A DNA stretch of 13,269 bases from an uncultured Acidobacteriota bacterium. Lineage in GTDB: Bacteria; Acidobacteriota; Terriglobia; Bryobacterales; Bryobacteraceae. Below, in pieces: positions 7,269-13,269 of the stretch; the first letter of the stretch is position 1, and each line of letters begins with the position of its first letter. The notes beneath the pieces are model-generated. The model saw only the letters and a program-made list of their open reading frames with translations. It was not told the origin of the DNA and did not search any database. A program made the translations under genes and the position numbers. Location: NCBI GenBank assembly GCA_937952345.1, contig CALFYN010000497.1, positions 1-13,269 on the forward strand. The letters are read 5' to 3'.

Positions 7269-8762
7269 ATGTTTCGCAAAGTGTTAGTGGCCAACCGCGG
7301 AGAGATCGCCGTGCGCGTCATTCGCGGGCTGCGCGAGATGGGCATCGGCAGTGTGGCCGTGTATTCGGATGCCGATCGGAATTCCCTTGCCGTGCGCATG
7401 GCCGATGAGGCCGTGCGGCTGGGTCCGGCGCCGTCGCAGGAAAGCTACCTCCGCATCGACCGGATTCTGGAGGCGGCCGACATGACCGGCGCTGAAGCAA
7501 TTCATCCGGGGTATGGATTTCTCAGCGAGAACGATGCCTTCGCGGCGGCTTGCGAAGAGGCGGGGGTGAAGTTTATCGGGCCTTCGGCGAGCGCGATTCG
7601 CGCCGTGGGATCAAAGACAGCGGCGCGGCAGCTTGCCAAAGCCGCCGGAGCGCCGATTGTGCCCGGAATCGAAGAACCGGTTTCGTCCATCGAGGAAGCG
7701 CGGCGGGTGGCGCGCGAGATTGGCTATCCGGTGCTATTGAAAGCAGTCGCCGGCGGTGGTGGAAAAGGCATGCGGCGCGTGGACCGGGAAGCGGATCTGG
7801 AAGCGGCCCTGCGCGATGCCTCGAGCGAGGCGGAACGTTCGTTTCGCGACGCTGCCGTGTACATCGAAAAGCTGGTGGTGGAGCCGCGCCATATCGAGAT
7901 TCAGGTGCTGGGCGATGAGCATGGGCACATCGTGCATTTGGGCGAGCGCGAGTGCTCGCTGCAGCGGCGCCATCAAAAGGTGATCGAGGAATCGCCGTCA
8001 CCGGTCATGCTGCGGCATCCGGAATTGCGCGAGGCGATGGGCGAGGCCGCGCTCAAGGTGGCCCGCGCCGCCGGATATTACAATGCCGGAACCTGTGAAT
8101 TTCTCGTCGATTCGGAGCGAAATTTCTATTTTCTGGAAATGAATACACGCCTGCAGGTGGAGCATCCGGTGACCGAACTGGTGACCGGACTCGACCTGGT
8201 GGAATGGCAATTGCGGATCGCCGCCGGCGAGCGGTTGACGGTGCAGCAGAGCGATGTCGCGTGGCGCGGATCGGCAATCGAATGCCGCGTCTATGCGGAA
8301 GATCCGTCCGCGGATTTTCTGCCGTCGCCGGGACGCATCGAGTCGTTGCGGGAGCCATCCGGGCCAGGAATACGGCTCGATTCCGGGGTGTACGCCGGAA
8401 TGACGGTGCCCATGGAATACGATCCGTTGCTGGCCAAACTGGCGGTGTGGGCTTCATCGCGGGAACGGGCGATTGAGCGCATGCGCCGCGCGATTGCGGA
8501 GTACCGCGTCGGCGGCATCAAGACAAACCTCGAGTTTTTCGCACGCGTTCTGGCCGATGAAGACTTCCGCACGGGGAGCTTTCACACGTCCTATATCGCG
8601 GACTTTTTCGCGCGCGCCGGGCGCACGGTGCCGCCAAGCGATGAGGAAGTGGCCGTGGCGCGGGTGATTGCCGCCTTCCACGGCACGCCTGCGGCTCCGC
8701 GGCCGGCTCAGGCAGGCGTTTCGCAATGGCGCAGCACGCATCATGCGGAGGTGTTGCGATGA
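7269..8762 (+). CDS. accC: Biotin carboxylase (acyl-CoA/acetyl-CoA carboxylase BC subunit)
   Basis: 497 aa, strongly recognised. It uses ATP and bicarbonate to carboxylate biotin on the carrier protein. The N-domain begins MFRKVLVANRGEIAVRVIR and holds HPGYGFLSEN (79-88). The ATP-grasp glycine loop is AVAGGGGKGMRRV (159-171), and the catalytic stretch is EMNTRLQVEHPVTE (290-303). The C-domain follows to about 447. Housekeeping AccC proteins end near there; this one has about 45 more residues, helical and then Ala/Pro-rich, as in alpha subunits of propionyl- or methylcrotonyl-CoA carboxylases, where the chain continues into the BT and carrier domains. A GGAGG ribosome site lies 6 nt before the ATG. 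Its stop overlaps the carrier start (ATGA). The symbol accC is used in the broad sense; the acyl substrate is unknown because no carboxyltransferase is present. Confidence 0.95.
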   Translation: MFRKVLVANRGEIAVRVIRGLREMGIGSVAVYSDADRNSLAVRMADEAVRLGPAPSQESYLRIDRILEAADMTGAEAIHPGYGFLSENDAFAAACEEAGVKFIGPSASAIRAVGSKTAARQLAKAAGAPIVPGIEEPVSSIEEARRVAREIGYPVLLKAVAGGGGKGMRRVDREADLEAALRDASSEAERSFRDAAVYIEKLVVEPRHIEIQVLGDEHGHIVHLGERECSLQRRHQKVIEESPSPVMLRHPELREAMGEAALKVARAAGYYNAGTCEFLVDSERNFYFLEMNTRLQVEHPVTELVTGLDLVEWQLRIAAGERLTVQQSDVAWRGSAIECRVYAEDPSADFLPSPGRIESLREPSGPGIRLDSGVYAGMTVPMEYDPLLAKLAVWASSRERAIERMRRAIAEYRVGGIKTNLEFFARVLADEDFRTGSFHTSYIADFFARAGRTVPPSDEEVAVARVIAAFHGTPAAPRPAQAGVSQWRSTHHAEVLR

Positions 8763-9175
8763 AAGGGCTCCCCGAGAAGTGGCAGGTAGTAGAGATTGAG
8801 CCGGGATTGTATTCCATTCTGGACGGGACGCGATCTCTTGAAGCGCGCGTCAGCCGCAACCATGCGGGCTACGTAGTGGACTTGAATGGCCGCCTGATTC
8901 CTGTGGAGATCGAGGATCCGCGCGAGTTGCGCAAGGGTGGGCGGCATCATGGCCGTGCTGGGCGCGCCGATGTTTCGGCCCCGATGCCCGGCAAGCTGGT
9001 GCGCGTCCTGGTTGCCGTGGGCGATGTGGTGGAGGAAGGGCAAGGATTAGTGGTGGTGGAGGCGATGAAGATGCAGAACGAGATGAAGGCCCCGAAGGAT
9101 GGAACAGTGGTGGCGTTGGGGGCCAAGGAAGGCTCGAGTGTCGCGGCGGGTCAGGTTCTTGTCACACTGGAGTAA
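8759..9175 (+). CDS. Biotin carboxyl carrier protein with BT-like N-terminus
   Basis: 138 aa from the ATG at 8759-8761, chosen over an ATG 11 codons upstream because GGAGGT (8747-8752) lies 6 nt before it and it overlaps the carboxylase stop as ATGA. Residues about 73-138 are a biotinyl domain: SAPMPGKLVRVLV, then EAMKMQNE with Lys104 as the biotinylation site, then the second half-barrel. Residues 8-56 do not look like the Pro/Ala-rich linker of E. coli AccB. They resemble the BT beta-barrel that joins carboxylase and carrier in propionyl-CoA carboxylase alpha chains. With the preceding gene this gives all the parts of such an alpha chain on two polypeptides. Translational coupling would keep them near 1:1. 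Confidence 0.92.
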   Translation: MKGLPEKWQVVEIEPGLYSILDGTRSLEARVSRNHAGYVVDLNGRLIPVEIEDPRELRKGGRHHGRAGRADVSAPMPGKLVRVLVAVGDVVEEGQGLVVVEAMKMQNEMKAPKDGTVVALGAKEGSSVAAGQVLVTLE

Positions 9176-9177
9176 AT

Positions 9178-9939
9178 ATGTCCGATACATGTCCTGTTTG
9201 CGGCGGCACCGGATTCCGGATTATTGAGCGCGACGGCATCACCGCCGCCGAGCGCTGCCAGTGCGCGCTGGCCGAGCGGTCTTCAATCCTGCTGGAGCGG
9301 TCGCAGATTCCGCTGCTCTATCAAAATGCCTCCCTCGATAACTTTTCGTTGCCGCAGGACAATCCGCCGGCGAACCGCGCGCTGGGGCAGGTGCTGACCA
9401 CCGTACGCAGCTATGCGCGGGAGTTCCCCGGCCTGGACAAGCCCGGACTGCTGCTGATCGGCGATCCCGGAACAGGCAAGACACACCTCGCGGTGGCGGC
9501 CTTGCGGCTGCTGATTGCCAAGGGATTCGAGGGGATTTTCTTCGATTACCAGAATCTATTAGAGCGAATCCGCTCCGGTTATGATCCGAATTCCGGATCG
9601 AGCGACAAAGAGGCGTACCGCATTGCCCTCGATGCCGAGGTGCTGCTGCTCGACGACCTGGGAGCGCACCGCGTGACGGACTGGGTGGAAGATACGGTGA
9701 CGTCCATCATCACCTACCGGTGCAATAACCGCAAGGCGACGATTGCCACGACGAACCTCATCGATCAGGACGCGGGAACGGTGATCGCGGACCGGACCGC
9801 CGCCGCCATGGGCGTGAAGATCACGCTCGCCGAGCGGATCGGGATGCGGGCACGATCGCGGCTATACGAGATGTGCCGCATCATCCGCATGCCCGCCGTG
9901 GAGGATTACCGCATCCGGCGCAGCCGGCAGGCTTTTTAA
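9178..9939 (+). CDS. DnaC/IstB-like AAA+ ATPase with N-terminal zinc motif
   Basis: 253 aa. The N-terminus has CPVCGGTG (C5, C8) and CQC (C27, C29), a four-cysteine zinc site as in DnaC/DnaI-type helicase loaders of many phyla. The AAA+ core follows: Walker A GDPGTGKT (95-102), Walker B VLLLDDLG (155-162), sensor ATTN (190-193) and an arginine region GMRARSRL (222-229). Family members load the replicative helicase or serve transposases (IstB). No IstA-type transposase or inverted repeats are nearby, so this is probably a chromosomal loader-like protein. It starts 2 nt after the carrier's stop and so is translated with the carboxylase genes. No functional link is known to me. The last codons overlap a hairpin followed by T5. 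Confidence 0.9.
   Translation: MSDTCPVCGGTGFRIIERDGITAAERCQCALAERSSILLERSQIPLLYQNASLDNFSLPQDNPPANRALGQVLTTVRSYAREFPGLDKPGLLLIGDPGTGKTHLAVAALRLLIAKGFEGIFFDYQNLLERIRSGYDPNSGSSDKEAYRIALDAEVLLLDDLGAHRVTDWVEDTVTSIITYRCNNRKATIATTNLIDQDAGTVIADRTAAAMGVKITLAERIGMRARSRLYEMCRIIRMPAVEDYRIRRSRQAF
9915..9937 (+). terminator. Weak intrinsic-terminator-like hairpin at the end of the ATPase gene
   Basis: CCGGC (9915-9919) pairs with GCCGG (9923-9927) around a 3-nt loop, and five Ts follow at 9933-9937. The stem is short, and five bases separate it from the T run. It sits inside the coding sequence up to its stop. It could give partial termination between the carboxylase operon and the DUF2252 group. Confidence 0.25.
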
Positions 9940-9975
9940 TGCGACAACAGATGGGGCCTCGGGGAGTATCCTTAA

Positions 9976-11202
9976 AATAGAGTTCCTAGCGCCGTTGACC
10001 GCATCCTGGAGTGGCACCAGAATATCCATTCGCCACAACTTGGCGAGAAGCTACGCCGGCTTTGCGATTCGCCATTCCGCTTCTATCGCGGCACGTTTTT
10101 TCTATTCGCCGCGGATGTCAAGCACTTCCCTACCGCCGATGCGGCGGGGCTGATTGTGGGCGACGTGCACGCCGAGAACTACGGGGCGTTCCGTTCGGTC
10201 ACCGGCAACATTGTTTACGACATCAATGATTTCGACGAGGCCACCGACGGAGCCTATGAGTGGGACGTGCTGCGTCTCACCGTGAGCCTGATGCTGGCCG
10301 GACTGGGGCAGCACCGTTATGGAGATACGCTGCATGCCGCCGAGGCAGCAGTACGGGCATGGCTCGATGGGCTGCGCCAATGGCGGGCCTATTCGCGCAA
10401 GGCCTTCGAGGAACTGCCCGAGGCCGACGAGGTGCGTGATCTGCTGAAAAGTTCCAAAGAGCAATCGCGGGTGAAGTTCCTCAAGAAACTGGCGAAGCCG
10501 GATGGCGAGGGAAGCTTCCGGTTCGAAGGAGACGAGGATTACACGCGTGTCCCGGAGGCGGACGCGGCCGTGCGCCGGGCCCTGCCCGAATACCTCACCG
10601 GGTGTCTGGCGCCGAACAACGCCGTGCCCTCCCGTTACATTCTCCAGGATGTCGCCACGCGCCTGGCAGGCACAGGCAGCATGGGGCGTCACCGTTACGC
10701 GCTGTTGCTCGATAAAGGGCTCAAGGACAAGCCGGAGTATTCCTCGCTGCGGCTGGTGGAATGGAAGCAGGCGCTCGATTCATCCCTCGACACACCGCGG
10801 CCGCGCGCCGGCATGCGCCGCGCCCAACAGGTGTTCCAATACACGAAACGCTTCCAGCTGTTTCCCAAGCGCTACCTCGGGGTGGCGCGCATGAGCGGGT
10901 TGCCGATGCAGGCCCGCGAGATCGGCTCCAATGACCAGCGGTTTTCCCCGAAACGGTTCGCCACGCCGGCGCGGCTATCGCGGGCCGCCTCCATCTTCGG
11001 GGCCATCCTGGCCCGCTGCCATCTGCTGGGCGCCGCCGGGTCGGAAGGTCCGCGGGCTATTCCGGATTTGATCGCCGGGCAGGAAGACCGCTATGTGAAC
11101 CGGTTGTTGGGTTTCACGGCCAGCTATGCGGCGCGGGTATGCGATGAGCACGCCGAGTTGCTGGCGCGTCGCGAGGAGGTGGCACGCGCATGGCGCCGGT
11201 GA
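9976..11202 (+). CDS. DUF2252 family protein, start codon unresolved
   Basis: The frame is open from just after a TAA at 9973-9975. Homology-like sequence is visible from about 9991: DRILEWHQ, then SPFRFYRGT (10069-10095), GDVHAENYG (10159-10185) and DINDFDEA (10219-10242), all hallmarks of DUF2252. No ATG, GTG or TTG occurs in frame before the GTG at 10156, which falls right at the conserved GDVH motif and would delete the SPFRFYRGT block. The given left end is therefore the limit of the open frame, not a proposed start codon. GDxHxxN followed by DFD resembles the catalytic and metal loops of aminoglycoside-phosphotransferase-like kinases, so a kinase-like fold is plausible. Substrate is unknown. 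About 400 aa, soluble. The stop overlaps the chromate transporter start by 13 nt. Confidence 0.85.
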   Translation, partial: NRVPSAVDRILEWHQNIHSPQLGEKLRRLCDSPFRFYRGTFFLFAADVKHFPTADAAGLIVGDVHAENYGAFRSVTGNIVYDINDFDEATDGAYEWDVLRLTVSLMLAGLGQHRYGDTLHAAEAAVRAWLDGLRQWRAYSRKAFEELPEADEVRDLLKSSKEQSRVKFLKKLAKPDGEGSFRFEGDEDYTRVPEADAAVRRALPEYLTGCLAPNNAVPSRYILQDVATRLAGTGSMGRHRYALLLDKGLKDKPEYSSLRLVEWKQALDSSLDTPRPRAGMRRAQQVFQYTKRFQLFPKRYLGVARMSGLPMQAREIGSNDQRFSPKRFATPARLSRAASIFGAILARCHLLGAAGSEGPRAIPDLIAGQEDRYVNRLLGFTASYAARVCDEHAELLARREEVARAWRR

Positions 11203-11747
11203 AGCCGACACTTGCCGCTCTGGCATCCATCTATACCAAGCTCGGCAATACGACATTCGGCGGTGGCGATCCCACCATCGCCGCGTTGCAGCGGGAATTA
11301 GGGGAACGGCGCAGGTGGCTGACGCAGGATCAGTTCGCGCTGGCCTTCTCGCTGTCGCGCATCACACCGGGAACGAATGTGCTGGCCTTCTGCGCGGCAA
11401 CGGGGTACCAATTGTCGGGTTGGGCGGCATCGCTGCTCGCCGTACTTGGCGCATCGGCGCCCTCGGCCGTGCTGGCCGTGTGGCTGACGCTGGGCTTTGA
11501 GTCGGCGGGGCGAAATGTCTACACCAATGGAGCGATCCTGGCGGTGTTGGCGGCGGTGACGGGCATGATGGTGGCCTCGTCGTTCATCCTGGCGCGGCCG
11601 AGCCTCAACCGGCGCTCCTGGCCGCGCGTCGTCCTACTGACGGGAGGCACGCTGCTGCTGCGCGAATTATGGAACCTGTCCCCGCTGCAGATCATGGCTC
11701 TGGCCTCGACAATCGGCGCATTCTGGCTGGAGGACGGCGAGAAGTGA
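11190..11747 (+). CDS. Chromate transporter family protein, first half (ChrA N-domain type)
   Basis: 185 aa integral membrane protein of the CHR family (short-chain type, one domain per gene). Marks are FGGGDPTIAALQREL (23-37), W43 with the LTQDQF that follows, and the SRITPGTN loop (56-63). Hydrophobic segments lie at about 62-105, 115-135, 147-160 and 166-180. Long ChrA proteins fuse two such domains in opposite orientation; here the second half is the next gene, which overlaps by GTGA. Chromate efflux, exchanging with sulfate or driven by ion gradients, is the known role of studied members. Many CHR proteins are untested, so the substrate is inferred. A strong AGGAGGT ribosome site (11174-11180) lies inside the end of the DUF2252 gene, which shows coupling. 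Confidence 0.92.
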   Translation: MAPVKPTLAALASIYTKLGNTTFGGGDPTIAALQRELGERRRWLTQDQFALAFSLSRITPGTNVLAFCAATGYQLSGWAASLLAVLGASAPSAVLAVWLTLGFESAGRNVYTNGAILAVLAAVTGMMVASSFILARPSLNRRSWPRVVLLTGGTLLLRELWNLSPLQIMALASTIGAFWLEDGEK

Positions 11748-12265
11748 ACCTGCTGGTGCTCTACCTGCTTCTATTAAAAGCCAATCTGATCAGCTTCAGC
11801 GGACTGGCTTCGTTGCCCATCGTGCACGCGGACTTCGTCCAGAACCACCGCATTCTCACCGAGCGGCAATTGAATACGGCTGTGGCGGCGGGCCGATCCG
11901 GCCCGGGGCCGGCGGGCATCTACATTGTCAGTGTGGGCTACCTCACCCGGGGAGTGCCCGGGGCGATCGCGGGATATCTGGCGGTGATTACGCCGGCATT
12001 TCTGGTCATCCCGTTGCTGCGCCTGATGCATCATCGCGCATCGCATCCGCGATTGCGCAGCGCCATCCGCGCCATTCTGCTGTCGGCGGCCGGGCTGTTG
12101 TTGTCCGCCAGCATTCCCCTCGGCCGCGATTCGCTCACCGGATGGTTCGCGGTTGCCATCGCCGTGGCATCCTTTGCATCATTGTCCTTTACGAAAGTTG
12201 AGACCCTTTGGGTGATCGTGGCCGCCGCCGCATTGGGCGCCGGTTCGGTGTGGATCGCTCTCTAG
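11744..12265 (+). CDS. Chromate transporter family protein, second half (ChrA C-domain type)
   Basis: 173 aa from a GTG at 11744-11746 that overlaps the TGA of the first half. GGAGG at 11729-11733 serves as ribosome site. The frame is open further upstream, but that stretch is the shadow of the first half. Marks are LISFSGLASLPIV (15-27), the LTERQL helix (38-43) and GPGPAGIYIVSVGY (53-66), the counterpart of the PGTN loop in the partner. Hydrophobic segments lie at about 3-30, 55-68, 72-95, 108-124, 133-150 and 153-172. It would pair with the first half as a heterodimer. No chrB-type regulator is present, and the genes appear to be driven from upstream. Confidence 0.9.
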   Translation: MNLLVLYLLLLKANLISFSGLASLPIVHADFVQNHRILTERQLNTAVAAGRSGPGPAGIYIVSVGYLTRGVPGAIAGYLAVITPAFLVIPLLRLMHHRASHPRLRSAIRAILLSAAGLLLSASIPLGRDSLTGWFAVAIAVASFASLSFTKVETLWVIVAAAALGAGSVWIAL

Positions 12266-12276
12266 AAACCCTGAAC

Positions 12277-13269
12277 ATGATTTCGCAAGCCTACGATTCC
12301 GTCGATTCGCTGCAAGAGATGATCCGTAACCGGCTGGTGCCGGCTTTCGCGCACTTCCGCCAGTGCCGGACCAGCGAGGAGTTACACAACCACCCGGTCT
12401 ACCGCGAGTTGGAAAGCGAGATCCGGCGCGCGCTGGAAACGCCGCAGATGGGAGACTTCCGCCGCGCGGAAGCACCCGCGAAGGAGCGCTACCGCTGCGT
12501 CGCCTGGAACATTGAGCGCGGCACGCAACTCAACGGGCAGTTGCACGCATTGCGCCAAGACCCCTACCTCCGCGATGCCGACTTGCTGCTGCTGGTGGAA
12601 ACCGACGCGGGCATGGCGCGCTCGGGCAATGTGGACGTGGCGCGCACCATGGCCCGCGAATTGGGCATGTGTTATGCGTTCGTGCCCTGCTACCTCAGTC
12701 TGGTGAAGGGCAGCGGCGTGGAGCGCGATACACCGGGAGAAAACGATCTCGGGCTGCATGGCAACGCGATCCTCAGCCGCTATCCGCTGCGCGATGTGCG
12801 GGGCATCGGCCTGGAGAACGGCATCGACAAGATCGCTTCCCGCGAGAAGCGCCTGGGGCGGCAGACCACCATCGCCGGCGTCGTGGATTTCCCCGGACAA
12901 GCGGTAGCCACCGCCTCCGTGCATCTGTGCGCGCAATCGAGCCAGCGCCACCGCATGCAGCAGATGCGGGCGATCATGGAAACGATGCCCGAGTCGCTGC
13001 CGGTGATTCTCGGCGGCGATTGGAATACCAGCACCTACAACTCCTCGCGGGCGTTCCACGCCATCTGCGGCTTCTGGCTGCGCGTCTTCATGGGCGTCGA
13101 TTCCGTCATCCGCAACCACTACCTCTATCCGGACCGGATGTTCGAGCGTGAACTGTTCCGCATGCTGGAGACAGCGGGGTACAACTACCGGGATGCGAAT
13201 CTGCCGGGCCGGCACACGGTGCTCTACGACATGCGCGACCCGCGCGCGGCGGGCAGCCTCGCCGAATGG
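12277..13269 (+). CDS. Endonuclease/exonuclease/phosphatase-fold protein, cut by the right edge
   Basis: 331 codons in the window with no stop; it continues past the edge. ATG at 12277, 11 nt after the transporter's stop, without a clear ribosome site (a second ATG lies at 12319). Residues 1-70 are a helical, charged leader not typical of the fold. From about 72 the EEP domain is clear: WNIERG (77-82), the metal-binding Glu108 in LLVETD, HGNAILSRYPL (161-171), SVHL with His216, and GGDWNT with Asp248 and Asn250. The final SDH-type motif has not yet appeared and should lie outside. Members cut DNA or RNA, or remove phosphate from lipids and nucleotides; the motifs do not say which. No signal peptide is seen, so a cytoplasmic site is likely. 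Confidence 0.88.
   Translation, partial: MISQAYDSVDSLQEMIRNRLVPAFAHFRQCRTSEELHNHPVYRELESEIRRALETPQMGDFRRAEAPAKERYRCVAWNIERGTQLNGQLHALRQDPYLRDADLLLLVETDAGMARSGNVDVARTMARELGMCYAFVPCYLSLVKGSGVERDTPGENDLGLHGNAILSRYPLRDVRGIGLENGIDKIASREKRLGRQTTIAGVVDFPGQAVATASVHLCAQSSQRHRMQQMRAIMETMPESLPVILGGDWNTSTYNSSRAFHAICGFWLRVFMGVDSVIRNHYLYPDRMFERELFRMLETAGYNYRDANLPGRHTVLYDMRDPRAAGSLAEW

Noticed and set aside
9178..9939. IstB of an IS21-type insertion sequence
   Set aside because: No IstA transposase, terminal inverted repeats or target duplications nearby, and the N-terminal zinc motif fits DnaC/DnaI-type loaders better.
10011..10229. Short plus-strand frame overlapping the DUF2252 N-terminus
   Set aside because: It lies in another frame from the recognisable DUF2252 residues, is Arg-rich and has no ribosome site.
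12382..13215. Minus-strand open frame of 277 codons opposite the EEP gene
   Set aside because: Its His/Ala/Val-rich composition is typical of an antisense shadow, and the plus strand shows EEP motifs in the right order.

Overview
The window looks like bacterial chromosome from a GC-rich, probably soil-dwelling species. My best guess is Acidobacteriota, near Bryobacterales/Solibacter. That guess is an inference from the gene mix: FtsX/MacB-type permeases without their own ATPase, a stand-alone PCP-reductase-like protein, a split biotin carboxylase/carrier pair and DUF2252 next to a two-part chromate transporter. No rRNA, CRISPR array or insertion sequence was seen.

Left edge (1-981): one unrecognised gene of 250 codons, a gene-free stretch that is visibly richer in A/T, then a tRNA-like piece (932-981). 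This piece holds an anticodon arm reading CAC (Val), a T arm and an acceptor 3' strand ending in CCA. It has no D arm and no 5' acceptor strand. The simplest reading is the far attachment site of an element integrated in a tRNA-Val gene, with everything to its left being island DNA.

1005-3294: a mostly minus-strand group of small or poorly known genes. It holds a 341-aa protein with a peptidoglycan-binding-like N-terminus and a nucleophile-elbow-like motif, a J-domain/winged-helix protein, a divergent 86-aa PCP_red-family protein and a 73-aa zinc-ribbon protein. The last two converge with stop codons a few bases apart inside an inverted repeat.

3384-6848 (minus): a probable operon of a YheT-type alpha/beta hydrolase followed by two MacB/FtsX-type permeases that overlap by ATGA. 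No ATPase or periplasmic adaptor is present in the window.

6905-9939 (plus): a tight run of a small cupin, a biotin carboxylase, a biotin carrier protein (ATGA overlap) and a DnaC/IstB-like AAA+ ATPase that starts 2 nt after the carrier's stop. The carboxylase and carrier together look like an acyl-CoA carboxylase alpha subunit cut in two; the carboxyltransferase must lie elsewhere.

About 9976-13269 (plus): a DUF2252 protein whose conserved N-terminus is coded but has no normal start codon, two overlapping half-size chromate-transporter genes, and an endonuclease/exonuclease/phosphatase-fold protein that runs off the right edge. Overlapping or very short junctions suggest one transcription unit from DUF2252 onward, and perhaps from the cupin gene onward.

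I found no strong case for a new defence or mobile system. The points most worth checking are the tRNA-fragment boundary, the start-less DUF2252 gene and the coupled carboxylase/ATPase operon.
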